DNA from: Pseudonocardiaceae bacterium
GTDB lineage: Bacteria > Actinomycetota > Actinomycetes > Mycobacteriales > Pseudonocardiaceae
NCBI GenBank assembly: GCA_009379845.1
Contig: WHSZ01000012.1
Location: 1-64,000, forward strand
Direction: 5' to 3'
DNA length: 64,000 nucleotides
In this document: positions 1-12,240 of the stretch, piece after piece
Numbering within the stretch: position 1 is the stretch's first letter
Layout of the letters: the number at the start of each line of letters is the position of its first letter
Program-made: the position numbers and the translations under genes
The notes under the pieces: model-generated
The model's input: only the letters and a program-made list of their open reading frames with translations
Databases searched by the model: none
What the model was told of the DNA's origin: nothing

Positions 1-1
1 G

Positions 2-74
2 TGGAGCTGAGGGGAATCGAACCCCTAACCCCTGCCTTGCAAAGGCAGTGCTCTGCCAATTGAGCTACAGCCCC
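2..74 (-). tRNA. tRNA-Ala (anticodon UGC)
   Basis: Read on the minus strand, the segment folds into a complete cloverleaf. The 7-bp acceptor stem is GGGGCTG/CAGCTCC, the anticodon loop is TTTGCAA with anticodon TGC, and the T-loop is GGTTCGATTCC. The discriminator base is A. The CCA tail is not visible because the window ends at this point. It is the last member of the gyrA-tRNA-Ile-tRNA-Ala group that commonly lies downstream of the gyrase genes in actinobacteria. Confidence 0.95.
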
Positions 75-108
75 GCAGCGAGCGGCGGCGGGGCCGCCCG
101 ATGCATGC

Positions 109-282
109 TCAGTTCTTGTTCGGTGCGGTCGTGCCGTTCACCGACGAGCCAGAGCCGGATGCGCCCTGGCCGGGGGCGGTGGCTTGCCGCCACAGGTCGT
201 CGTCCTGCTGCGACGCCTTGCTCTTGCGAACCGCGAACAGTACCGCGCCCGCGACCGCTCCAAGTGCCAGAAGTTTCTTCAC
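109..282 (-). CDS. DLW-39 family small protein
   Basis: Protein of 57 residues lying between the two tRNA genes. The GTG at 282 is chosen because an AAGGAGG ribosome binding site (291-297) sits 8 nt upstream; a longer reading to an upstream ATG would place that site inside the gene. Residues 3-19 are hydrophobic and could form one membrane segment. They are followed by the basic stretch RKSKAS and the family signature DDDLW. The rest is a Gly/Ser-rich tail. DLW-39 proteins are tiny actinobacterial proteins of unknown function, usually found at this gyrA/tRNA locus. This copy has a longer tail than the family name (39 residues) implies. Confidence 0.8.
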   Translation of the reverse strand: MKKLLALGAVAGAVLFAVRKSKASQQDDDLWRQATAPGQGASGSGSSVNGTTAPNKN

Positions 283-391
283 TTCAGGTGCCTCCTTACA
301 GGCGCACATCATTCACGCCCCGTGGGGCGCCGGAACATCGTCATCGAGCGATCCCGGCCCGCGCCACCCGCGAGCTTTATTCACCCAATCG

Positions 392-465
392 TGGGCCTAG
401 CTGGACTTGAACCAGCGACCTCTTCGTTATCAGCGAAGCGCTCTAACCGTCTGAGCTATAGGCCC
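392..465 (-). tRNA. tRNA-Ile (anticodon GAU)
   Basis: Minus-strand cloverleaf with acceptor stem GGGCCTA/TAGGCCC, D-arm AGCTCAGACGGTTAGAG, anticodon loop CTGATAA (anticodon GAT) and T-arm GGTTCAAGTCC, discriminator A. It lies directly downstream of gyrA and the DUF3566 gene, the standard actinobacterial position. Confidence 0.96.
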
Positions 466-532
466 CCGAGGCCTGCGAGATTACCGCATCCACCGACCAC
501 CGGCCGAACGGGGTGGGCGGCGTGACCTCACG

Positions 533-1426
533 CTATTCACGTTCCGAAAGCGTCACTTCCAGCCCACCGGCCAGATCCGCCGACACGTTATACACGAACG
601 ACAGCACGGTGGCCAGCGCGGACATCAGCACGATATTGATCGCGCCGATGATCGCCGCGACCCCGAACACGGTCCCCGGCGTGATCAGCTGTTCGCTTCC
701 GCCACCGGAGCCGTCCGACACCAGCTGGGAGTAGGTGCCATTGAGCTGATCCCACACACCCATACCTTCCAGCACGATGTACAGCACGCCGACCGCGACC
801 AGCCACACGAAGAACATCGCGACGCCGAGCACCAGCGACAGCTTCATCACCGACCACGGGTCGAACCGCTTCACCTGCAGGTTCGCCCGGCGAGGCCCGC
901 GACCCGGCCGGCGCATCGCGCTCGGTGTACCGCTGGCAATACCCGCGCCACCGGCACTGGCCCGCGCGGTATTCCCGAGATCCACCGCGGTACGCCCACC
1001 CGCGGGATCCCGATCCGTCGAGGTGCTGGACGACGCACCGGCCTCGAGGCCGCCGTCCTGACCTTCCCCGAGAATCCGCCCGGCCGCGCTCCCGCTGACC
1101 ACCGGCCGCTCGTGCGAAACCGTCTGCTGCGACGACCAGTTCATGTCCGCGCCGTGCCCGGGGTAAAGCACCTCCTCGGACTGCTGGGCCGGCCCGGTGG
1201 TCGCCGCCGACTGGCCCGCCTGACCCGCCGAAGCCCCAGCCCACTCGGTTGGCTGCTCGTTGCTCACCCGCTGCCAAGGTGGCAGTCCAAGCGCGCCCTG
1301 GTCCTGCGGGCCCGCACCGTTCGAGTCTCCGCCGCCCATCACGTCCTGAGCGGAGAACACCGTCGTACGTTCGGCGTCGCCCTCCGCTGAGCTGTCCCGG
1401 CGTTCGGCGTTCTCGGGTGGTGTCAC
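533..1426 (-). CDS. DUF3566 transmembrane protein
   Basis: Protein of 297 residues counted from the GTG at 1426. That start is chosen because the AAGGAA sequence 6 nt upstream overlaps the gyrA stop region. Residues 1 to about 190 are hydrophilic and low complexity (Gly, Ser, Ala, Asp), probably disordered and cytoplasmic. The C-terminal ~100 residues are a DUF3566 domain with two strong membrane helices: LSLVLGVAMFFVWLVAVGVL, and a second in VFGVAAIIGAINIVLMSALA. The homologue in mycobacteria is Rv0007, also immediately downstream of gyrA. The function of the domain is unknown, but the conserved place behind gyrA suggests co-transcription with it. The long N-terminal region is unusual mainly for its length. 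Confidence 0.85.
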   Translation of the reverse strand: MTPPENAERRDSSAEGDAERTTVFSAQDVMGGGDSNGAGPQDQGALGLPPWQRVSNEQPTEWAGASAGQAGQSAATTGPAQQSEEVLYPGHGADMNWSSQQTVSHERPVVSGSAAGRILGEGQDGGLEAGASSSTSTDRDPAGGRTAVDLGNTARASAGGAGIASGTPSAMRRPGRGPRRANLQVKRFDPWSVMKLSLVLGVAMFFVWLVAVGVLYIVLEGMGVWDQLNGTYSQLVSDGSGGGSEQLITPGTVFGVAAIIGAINIVLMSALATVLSFVYNVSADLAGGLEVTLSERE

Positions 1427-1436
1427 CTGCGGTTCC

Positions 1437-3938
<2,502 letters not shown>

Positions 3939-4119
3939 CTGTGGGCCTTTCCTCGTTCAAACGCCCTGCTTCCATGCCCGTATCCGGGCACGCCCAGGAA
4001 CTCGGCGATCAGCCTCCCATCCTATCTGTCCTGCGGTTTCCAGCTGCGCAGGCCGCCCGCCCGGCGACTCATCCGATTTGGCCCCGTTTCGTTGGCCCCA
4101 GCGGCGCACCCCGCCGGCG

Positions 4120-5145
4120 TCACCCGATCGTCGCCCGCGCGTAGTGACGCAACGCGGGTTCTTCGTTACGCCAGGTCCACGGCGGGCTGTTCAGCCACGC
4201 CCACACCGGCATCTGCAGCAGTTTCGGCAGGTTGCCGGCCAGCTCCGGCAGGGCGATCGGCATGAACGGCTCGGCACACACCGAGTTGTCCACCCGGCCA
4301 GGATCGGCTGGCCCTTCGTGCTTCAACGCGTCCCGCACCAGCGCGTACGCCGCCGCGTCCACCACGAGAGAGAAGTGCTCGACGGCTCGGCCCCGGCACA
4401 CGTCCTGCACGGCGACGTGGGCGGAGCCGGCGAGCGCACTCGCCTCCTTGCCAGGTGCGGCGAACTCGTCGAATCGGGTGTACAGCGAGCTGTACGACGG
4501 GCCGGCCGGCACGTGCTCCGCGTTCAGCGCCCTCGTCCAATTCGAGCCCTTGGTGAATTGCCAGAACGATTCCTGGCAGCCGCTCTGGAATGCCCCGAGA
4601 CCTTCGCAATACGCGGTCGCCATCACCGAACCCTGGAACGGCGAACCAAGGCTGATCGCGTCATCCAGCTTGTCTTTGATGTCCGGCCAGAATCGTGCCG
4701 CCCACACCGGATGTAGCCCACCCTGGCTATGCCCGATCGTGGACACCTTCTTCCCACTACGTTCGTACATGACCCGGATCGCGTGCACCACGTTCTCGGA
4801 CGAGATCTGCATATCCCGCCAGCCGCGCGTCGGATACGGGTAATCGACCCAGCAAACCGGGTGACCCTCGTTTCGCAGCACCGCCATGTAATTCCAGGAG
4901 AAATTCTCCGGTCCCTCGGCTGTGGTGCCCGGCACGAACAGCACGGGGGTCTTACCCGCGCTGTCTATCGCGTCGTCGCAGTGCAGTGTCTTGTCCAGCT
5001 CGGCTTCCGGCTGTTCGAGCGGTGGCCCCGGCTCGGTCTCCGGGCTGCCGGTGGCGATCCCGTTGCCGGCGAGTAATGCCGAAACGGAAATCGCCAGACC
5101 GATACTCGCCCTCCGAACGCCTCCCATGTGGCGGAATATCTTCAT
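4120..5145 (-). CDS. Secreted CalB-like alpha/beta-hydrolase lipase
   Basis: Protein of 341 residues if the ATG at 5145 is used; this gives a basic N-terminus and a hydrophobic core (ASIGLAISVSALLAG), a signal peptide. An upstream TTG at 5241 in the same frame is possible, so the start is uncertain. The body resembles Candida antarctica lipase B. Matching elements are PVLFVPGTT near the oxyanion hole (CalB VPGTGTTG), nucleophile Ser140 in GHSQGG, Asp226 in TRFDEFAAP (CalB SATDEIVQP) and His257 in AVEHFSLVVD (CalB IDHAGSLTSQ). The order and spacing of the triad match that family. The expected role is hydrolysis of acylglycerols or other esters outside the cell. It sits in the accessory block between gyrA and gyrB, next to a lipoprotein and a type VII secretion-like pair, with no obvious operon partner. 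Confidence 0.8.
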   Translation of the reverse strand: MKIFRHMGGVRRASIGLAISVSALLAGNGIATGSPETEPGPPLEQPEAELDKTLHCDDAIDSAGKTPVLFVPGTTAEGPENFSWNYMAVLRNEGHPVCWVDYPYPTRGWRDMQISSENVVHAIRVMYERSGKKVSTIGHSQGGLHPVWAARFWPDIKDKLDDAISLGSPFQGSVMATAYCEGLGAFQSGCQESFWQFTKGSNWTRALNAEHVPAGPSYSSLYTRFDEFAAPGKEASALAGSAHVAVQDVCRGRAVEHFSLVVDAAAYALVRDALKHEGPADPGRVDNSVCAEPFMPIALPELAGNLPKLLQMPVWAWLNSPPWTWRNEEPALRHYARATIG

Positions 5146-5275
5146 CAAGGGCACCCAGCGCCGTGGTCGGTTGGCGACGCTTACCTCCTTCTTGTGGAAG
5201 CTCAACGACGCCGCAACCCAATGGATGCGGATGTTCACCAATTTTTGATAAGAATCCTTATCAGATTGCTCCGGT

Positions 5276-5821
5276 TTACCATCCGAGCTGCGTCAACGCC
5301 TTCTTGCCGAGCCCGGCGGCCCGGTCACACTCGGCCGCTTCGGTGTCCCCCGACTCGGGCAGGGGCGCGGAGGTATCGAGCTGAATCCACGCCGGCCCCG
5401 CGTCCACGTCCATCGTGCAGTGCAGGTCGGTTTCGACCGACACGTAGCCGCGCTTGCCAGCCACGTCGATGACCCGCTCGGCCGTGTCGGTCTGCACGCT
5501 CGGTATGGGCGGCTGCCACAGCACGACCCGGACCTTGTGCGTCGCTTGCCCTTCCCACACGCACGTCGGCCGGTCGGCTCGCTGGTTATCCGGTTTCGGC
5601 CGAACGGCCTCGCCCCGCAAGTGCGTGCGCACATCCTCGTCGCTGAGCAACGTGCAGGTATCTGTCTGCTGCCAGGAGCCGGCCGATCCCGCCGTGGATC
5701 CGGCCGCCGCGGAATTTCGCGGCTGCTCCGTGGAACGTCCGCCTTCCGAACATGCGCTCAGCAGTACCACGGAGCTGAGAATCCCCAGTAATGCAACGAA
5801 CCGTCGCCCGCCCCTCGTCAC
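5276..5821 (-). CDS. DUF3558-like lipoprotein
   Basis: Protein of 181 residues. The N-terminus has arginines, a hydrophobic run and the lipobox LLSAC, so Cys24 should be lipidated and the protein anchored outside the membrane. A Ser/Ala/Gly linker follows. The fold region begins at about residue 50 with a DTCTLLSDEDV motif and later has TCVWEG, the Cys pattern of DUF3558 lipoproteins. The GTG start at 5821 has AAAGG 7-8 nt upstream. It is divergent from the type VII secretion-like gene at 5978, sharing a 156-bp AT-richer promoter region. DUF3558 lipoproteins often accompany ESX-type secreted proteins in this order; their function is not established. Confidence 0.75.
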   Translation of the reverse strand: MTRGGRRFVALLGILSSVVLLSACSEGGRSTEQPRNSAAAGSTAGSAGSWQQTDTCTLLSDEDVRTHLRGEAVRPKPDNQRADRPTCVWEGQATHKVRVVLWQPPIPSVQTDTAERVIDVAGKRGYVSVETDLHCTMDVDAGPAWIQLDTSAPLPESGDTEAAECDRAAGLGKKALTQLGW

Positions 5822-5977
5822 AATTATCGCCTTTCGTCACCGGCCGAGTGCATACCGTACCGCAACGCACATTTTCGGTTGATTTTCGCGCACCACCGGC
5901 CAGCGTTTGCGTAGATTGCTTCCTGACGATCGCGCGGACGACCATCCACAATCACAACCAGATAAAGGCGGGCCAAC

Positions 5978-7159
5978 GTGGCAGAGGGGTTTCACGCCGT
6001 ACCGGAACAGATCGCCGGATACGGCGTGCTTGTGGACACGGTGAGCAAACAACTGAGCGGGATCCAGCAGTACGTAGCGGAGAACGCCAAAGCGGGGCCC
6101 GGTTTCGACGGGCTCGTGATGTCCCTGATCAAAGCGCCGGTCGATACCTACGCCCTGGAAACCTCGAAGCGAATCCTCAGCCACGGCAACCATCTTGTCG
6201 ATACTGGAACCGAACTCAAACGGACCGCGTGGGACTACAGCGGCGCGGACAAATCCGCCTACCAGATATTCGCGGACGACGGGATAAGCAACCCGAACGT
6301 CCCGCCACAAGTCACCGGATACAAGGACTTCCCGGACCCCGTTTCCTATCCGGCCGGCAGTGATCCGGCCGCGGCACTGAAACCTCCGGAGATCGCGGAG
6401 GCCGACATCCAGTCCAAGGTGGACGAGGTCGGTGGGTCGCTCAAGGTGATCGACTGGGCGGTGAGCCAGGTGACCGGGTGGTCGCCGGTTGAGGCGATCA
6501 CCGAGCCGATCTCCGGGAACTGGAACTCCCTGAAGGCATCCGGCGAGGCACTCAAGAACGCCGGTACCGCGCTGGAAGAGTCGCTCGACAACCTCACCAA
6601 GGCGCTGCCCACGCTCGATCCACATTGGAATGGTGGTGCGGCGCAGGATTTCCACGGCTACATCACCAAGCTGGTAAACGGCGCCGGCCAGGAAGGACCG
6701 CTGAATCGCATCGTGGGCGGCGTTTACGATCTGGTCGCCGACCAAATCGAGAAGGTCGCGCAATTCGTGGTCGACAAGCTGAAGCACGTCGTCGACCAGA
6801 TACTGGAGAAGCTCGCGACCGGATGGATCCCGTTCATCGGCTGGGCGAGGCTGATCGACTTCATCAAGGAATGCGTCGGCATCTTCCAGCAGGCCAGGGA
6901 GATGGTGAACACCGTGCAGGAGCTGGTGGAGAACGCCAAGCAGCTGATCGAGATCGCGCAGGATCCGGTCGGCGCGGCGCAGGAGGCGATCGAAGAGAAG
7001 TTGCAGCCGATCGAGGAGCAGGTCGACCGGTACCAGCGAGGCGCCGAAGTCGCGAAGAACCTAGCGGATGTCGCCGACACGCAGGCGTGGGAGGACAGCC
7101 CGGATCAGGGCTATACATCGATCCCGGGCAACGCCGACCCGAGGAGGCCCGGTGCCTAA
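5978..7159 (+). CDS. EspC/WXG100-like type VII secretion-associated protein
   Basis: Protein of 393 residues, almost entirely helical in composition. Residues 1-100 (start MAEGFHAVPEQIAGYGVLVD) resemble the EspC/WXG-like helical hairpin of ESX-secreted proteins. A second helical region contains the W-x-G turn HWNGGAAQDF at about residues 211-220. A short hydrophobic segment (TGWIPFIGWARLIDFI) and long amphipathic helices (about 300-370) follow, then a short disordered tail. No signal peptide is present, in line with export by a type VII system encoded elsewhere. No catalytic toxin domain can be recognised at the C-terminus. The stop overlaps the next gene by 8 nt, so the two are translationally coupled. 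The role is inferred from composition and the W-x-G element only. Confidence 0.6.
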   Translation: MAEGFHAVPEQIAGYGVLVDTVSKQLSGIQQYVAENAKAGPGFDGLVMSLIKAPVDTYALETSKRILSHGNHLVDTGTELKRTAWDYSGADKSAYQIFADDGISNPNVPPQVTGYKDFPDPVSYPAGSDPAAALKPPEIAEADIQSKVDEVGGSLKVIDWAVSQVTGWSPVEAITEPISGNWNSLKASGEALKNAGTALEESLDNLTKALPTLDPHWNGGAAQDFHGYITKLVNGAGQEGPLNRIVGGVYDLVADQIEKVAQFVVDKLKHVVDQILEKLATGWIPFIGWARLIDFIKECVGIFQQAREMVNTVQELVENAKQLIEIAQDPVGAAQEAIEEKLQPIEEQVDRYQRGAEVAKNLADVADTQAWEDSPDQGYTSIPGNADPRRPGA

Positions 7160-7592
7160 CCCCATTCCCGCACACCTGCGCTCGGCGCTCGGCCGGCTGA
7201 ACGACACGGTCGCCGAGCTGGACACCCGGATCGCACGGGCGAACGAGATCCCCGTCCCGGAGATGGAGCCGGTCGATCCCAAAGTCGTTGAGCAGTACGC
7301 CAACTCGCCGGATGCGCCCGCCCCGCTCAAGGCGGTCGCCAAAGCGGTGGCCGAGGGTCGCACCAGCTGGGCCGAAGTGCTCGCCGGCGGCGGCCGCGAC
7401 GTGCCCGAGGTGCGCGATCTGCAGGCGGCTAGCGCCGTGCAGCTGGAACGCGAGATGCAGAAACAGCTCGACGATGAAGCGGCCGGGGACACCTCGGCGC
7501 CACCTCCGGCCAGCCCGCCACGGGCAAGGCAACGCCGGTGGCCCGCGGACGACGAGGACGAGGACTTCAGCGACCAGACGTTCCTGCGCTGA
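7152..7592 (+). CDS. Hypothetical partner of the type VII-like protein
   Basis: Protein of 146 residues from the GTG at 7152, which has an AGGAGG site 4-5 nt upstream and overlaps the preceding stop. It starts with a helical segment (LRSALGRLNDTVAELDTRIA), continues with Ala/Val/Glu-rich helices, and ends in an acidic, proline-containing tail closing with DEDFSDQTFLR. An acidic tail ending in hydrophobic-Leu-Arg is also seen on the YbaB-like protein at 49922-50446 in the other type VII-like set. That hints at a related role such as a chaperone or secretion partner, but the family itself is not recognised. Confidence 0.55.
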   Translation: MPNPIPAHLRSALGRLNDTVAELDTRIARANEIPVPEMEPVDPKVVEQYANSPDAPAPLKAVAKAVAEGRTSWAEVLAGGGRDVPEVRDLQAASAVQLEREMQKQLDDEAAGDTSAPPPASPPRARQRRWPADDEDEDFSDQTFLR

Positions 7593-7619
7593 CCTCGGCT
7601 GGTAAACAGCGCTGCCGGT

Positions 7620-9641
<2,022 letters not shown>

Positions 9642-9798
9642 TCATCACGACGGGGGCGGATGAGCCCACCCTTCAATTCTACGTGCCGACCCTCTCAGAA
9701 GTGGCCTAAGGACGCCCCTAGCTTGCTCGCAGGGCGCCTAATTCTAACCGGCACGTGGTCCGGGTCACGCGCGGCCTCGCCGGCGCGTCGTAGCGCAT

Positions 9799-10050
9799 TT
9801 ATGCCGGCGTCTTGTGGTGCCGGAGCCCGGCGAGGAACGCGGCCCACTGGGTACGGCGTACGCAGAGGTGGCCGGCGGAGCGGTTCTTGGTGTCACGGAT
9901 GTGGGTGATGTCGCCGGGCGCGACCTCGACGCAATCGCCGTTGTGTCCGCTGTAACTACTCTTCCGCCAGCCGACCTCGACGCAGCCATTGCTGCCGGCG
10001 CTGTAACTGCTCTTCCGCCAGACGATGCCTCCTGGCTCAGGCCCGTTCAT
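9799..10050 (-). CDS. DUF397 protein with duplicated motif
   Basis: Protein of 83 residues from the ATG at 10050 (GGAGA 8 nt upstream). It overlaps the end of the XRE gene by 14 nt, so the two are co-translated. The signature WRKSSYS occurs twice, each followed by a CVEV motif (NGCVEV and GDCVEV), then the rest of a normal DUF397 domain (ITHIRDTKN, ending in WAAFLAGLR). A single DUF397 domain has one such motif, so the N-terminal copy is a partial duplication. DUF397 proteins are partners of XRE/DUF5753 regulators in streptomycetes and relatives, where some pairs act like toxin-antitoxin or developmental switches (Scr1/Scr2 type). Which role applies here is not known. Confidence 0.85.
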   Translation of the reverse strand: MNGPEPGGIVWRKSSYSAGSNGCVEVGWRKSSYSGHNGDCVEVAPGDITHIRDTKNRSAGHLCVRRTQWAAFLAGLRHHKTPA

Positions 10051-10912
10051 TGCTGTTGTCTCCATCCGGATAGAGCTCGACTGCCAGGTTTGCAATCAGC
10101 TCCCTCGATTGTCGCGCATCCAGCGCGGTGTCCGCGAGTGAACCGAGAATGCTTCGATACGCGGCAATTTCTTCGGGTTCCTCCAGGAACAGGCTCGCGG
10201 TCTGGCTTTCCAGGTAGACGACCGGTTTGAAGTCGATGAGCTCCAGGAGCATGAACGGTCCGGCGATGCCGGCGTGCGCCCCCAGCGAGATCGGGACCAC
10301 GCGCAGGCTGATGTTGGTCCGCACGGAGAGCCGCAGCAGGTGGTGCAGCTGCTCGGACATGATCTCAGTGGTTCCGACCGGCAACCGCAGCACGAATTCA
10401 TGGAGGAAGAATACAAATCGGACGGCTGGCTGGCGGCTGAGCAGACTCTGTCTGGCGAGTCGGGCGGCCACCCGATCGTCGATTTCGTCCTCGGGCACAT
10501 CACCGATCCCGGAGATCAGTGCCCGCGCGTAGTCACCGGTCTGCAACAAACCCGGGACCATGTTGGGCTGGAAATCGCTGTAGCACTCCGCGTTGTCCTC
10601 GAAATCCACCAGGGTGCGCAGCTGCTGCGGCAGTCGAGACCCGAACTGTTGCAGCAGGCCCGGCCGGTTCGCCTCCCGGCAGAGCTTGAGCAGCCGCTCG
10701 CGTTCCGCGCCGGTCACCCCACAAACTCCCAGAAACGCGGACAGATCCACCTCGGTGCAGGTACGTTTCCCGGTCAGCACCCGGGAAACGCGGCCCTCGT
10801 CCCAGTCGAGCTTGTGCGCGGTCTGCTTGCCGGTCAGCCCGGCGGAGTGCATGGCCTGGCGCAACCCGTCACCCAGCTGCCTGCTGCGGATGGTGGGGAT
10901 CTCCTCGTCCAT
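10037..10912 (-). CDS. XRE-family regulator with DUF5753 domain
   Basis: Protein of 291 residues. Residues 10-75 form a helix-turn-helix (LRQAMHSAGLTGKQTAHKL followed by WDEGRVSRVLTGKR). The remainder, with the conserved PGLLQTGDYARALI, is a DUF5753 ligand- or partner-binding domain. Such proteins are DNA-binding regulators paired with a downstream DUF397 gene, as here. The gene is divergent from a small Cys-containing gene at 11032, with 119 bp between them holding both promoters; autoregulation from that spacer is likely but no operator was identified. The pair is a movable accessory element wedged between gyrB and dciA. Confidence 0.88.
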   Translation of the reverse strand: MDEEIPTIRSRQLGDGLRQAMHSAGLTGKQTAHKLDWDEGRVSRVLTGKRTCTEVDLSAFLGVCGVTGAERERLLKLCREANRPGLLQQFGSRLPQQLRTLVDFEDNAECYSDFQPNMVPGLLQTGDYARALISGIGDVPEDEIDDRVAARLARQSLLSRQPAVRFVFFLHEFVLRLPVGTTEIMSEQLHHLLRLSVRTNISLRVVPISLGAHAGIAGPFMLLELIDFKPVVYLESQTASLFLEEPEEIAAYRSILGSLADTALDARQSRELIANLAVELYPDGDNSNERA

Positions 10913-11031
10913 GTTCGCAAATTAGCTGGCCGAAACCGGCGTTGTGACCAGGAAACCAACCGGTCCACCAAAACGGCGTATCGATTGCGGCGCCGACAAT
11001 TGGTTGCCTTAGCGTCCGGAGGTATACGCCA

Positions 11032-11352
11032 ATGACCACAATTTCCGCCGCGAAGATCGACGCCTACCGGCTGCTGCAGATGGACCTCGTCCGGCACCTG
11101 GAGGAGGCCGAGTTCCTCGCGCTCAAGACCGAAGCGTGGGGGCACGACGACGTCGTGATCGCGCGCGAGCTCATCCCTGACCTGGTGAAGGTGATCCACT
11201 CGGTGCTGATGCAGCATGAGGGAACCTGGCGCGGGAACTGCCGGTTCTGTTTGAAGCCGGCACCGTGCCCCACCGTGCAGTCCATCCACCACATAGTGAA
11301 AGACCCGCAACGCCAGTTCGTCAAACTCCTGGACGCCGCCGACGAGCCGTAG
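11032..11352 (+). CDS. Small Cys-motif hypothetical protein
   Basis: Protein of 106 residues with a strong GGAGG site 9 nt before the ATG. The first 65 residues are helical. The C-terminal half carries HEGTWRGNCRFCLKPAPCPT, a C-x2-C-x5-C arrangement that could bind a metal. Small proteins with a C-x2-C...PCPT pattern occur widely in Streptomyces and Pseudonocardiaceae, often beside XRE/DUF5753 genes. Their function is unknown. It is transcribed divergently from the XRE gene and convergently to dciA. Confidence 0.7.
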   Translation: MTTISAAKIDAYRLLQMDLVRHLEEAEFLALKTEAWGHDDVVIARELIPDLVKVIHSVLMQHEGTWRGNCRFCLKPAPCPTVQSIHHIVKDPQRQFVKLLDAADEP

Positions 11353-11481
11353 CCGCAGGGCCGCACCCCGCAGGCCCCAACACGGCCCCGACTGAGGGGC
11401 ACATTCGGGGCGTTGGTTGCCCGTACAGTGTCTTGCGGGCCACCCGCACCCGGGTGAGCCTTCACGACAAACACGCAGGGG

Positions 11482-12240
11482 TTAGCCGTAGGTGTCCCGG
11501 GGTCCCCTGCCGGGGACGTGCCGGAGGCCGCGACGCCAGCTGGGCGCCACCGGGCCCTGCACCTTGAGCCGTTTGACCACTCCATGGCCAACTCCGGCGG
11601 CGATCTTCGCGAGTAGCTGGCCCTGCAGCAGCCGCAGCTGGGTCGCCCACGCCGTCGAGCTGGCTCGCACGGTCAACTCTCCGTTGTTCAAGGCCTGGGG
11701 CTGCGTATGCTCGGCCACCTCCTCGCCGACAAGCGCGGCCCAGTGGCCAAAGATCTGCCCGGTGGCCAGCCGCCCGTCCCAGCCACGGTCCTTGGCTAGC
11801 CGGGAGGCGATCCGCCCGAACGGCTGCGGGTCGCGGTCGTCGGCGCCCGCGTTCGACCATCGGCGCCGTCGAGTGCGGGGGGATTCGCCGCCGTGCGGCA
11901 CGGCTCGCTTGCCCTTGGGCCGACCGTTCGTCGCGGACCGGGCACGGGCGGCCTCGAGGGCGGCGCGTGCGATGTCGGAGCCGTGCAGCTCGGTCTGCTC
12001 GGTCTGCTCACCGTGGCTGTCTGTGACACCCTCGCCGGCGTCGTCACTACCCGGGTGGGTGGACGATTCGGTGGCATCAGCGACGCCGGTCACACCGGGC
12101 GACAGATTCGTGACGCGCTTATCCACACTATCCACAGGTTTATCCCCAGCTGTGGGTGAACTAACACCGGTGTCATTTACTCCGGGTGTTTTGCGCCTCC
12201 TTGCCTTCCGCTCGTCCGGCGGTACCCGGTTATCAGTCAC
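11482..12240 (-). CDS. dciA: DciA-family (DUF721) helicase-loading protein
   Basis: Protein of 252 residues from the GTG at 12240, which overlaps the recF stop by 8 nt and has GGAGAGG just upstream. The first ~150 residues are charged and disordered. The C-terminal ~95 residues form the DUF721 domain: [39 protein letters not shown], and [18 protein letters not shown]. DciA interacts with the replicative helicase DnaB and is the ancestral loader in bacteria without DnaC; in mycobacteria it is needed for replication. The position recF-dciA-gyrB is conserved. Codons 28-41, in the disordered part, contain a cluster of DnaA boxes described separately. Confidence 0.9.
   Translation of the reverse strand: MTDNRVPPDERKARRRKTPGVNDTGVSSPTAGDKPVDSVDKRVTNLSPGVTGVADATESSTHPGSDDAGEGVTDSHGEQTEQTELHGSDIARAALEAARARSATNGRPKGKRAVPHGGESPRTRRRRWSNAGADDRDPQPFGRIASRLAKDRGWDGRLATGQIFGHWAALVGEEVAEHTQPQALNNGELTVRASSTAWATQLRLLQGQLLAKIAAGVGHGVVKRLKVQGPVAPSWRRGLRHVPGRGPRDTYG
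12119..12157. promoter_or_regulatory. DnaA-box cluster inside dciA
   Basis: On the plus strand, TTATCCACA (12119-12127) is followed directly by CTATCCACA (12128-12136) and, after 3 nt, TTATCCCCA (12140-12148); AGCTGTGGGT runs to 12157. The first is a perfect DnaA box. The 29-nt stretch 12129-12157 matches 15842-15870 in oriC at 26 of 29 positions. It lies within the coding sequence of dciA, in codons for the disordered linker. Confidence 0.7.
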
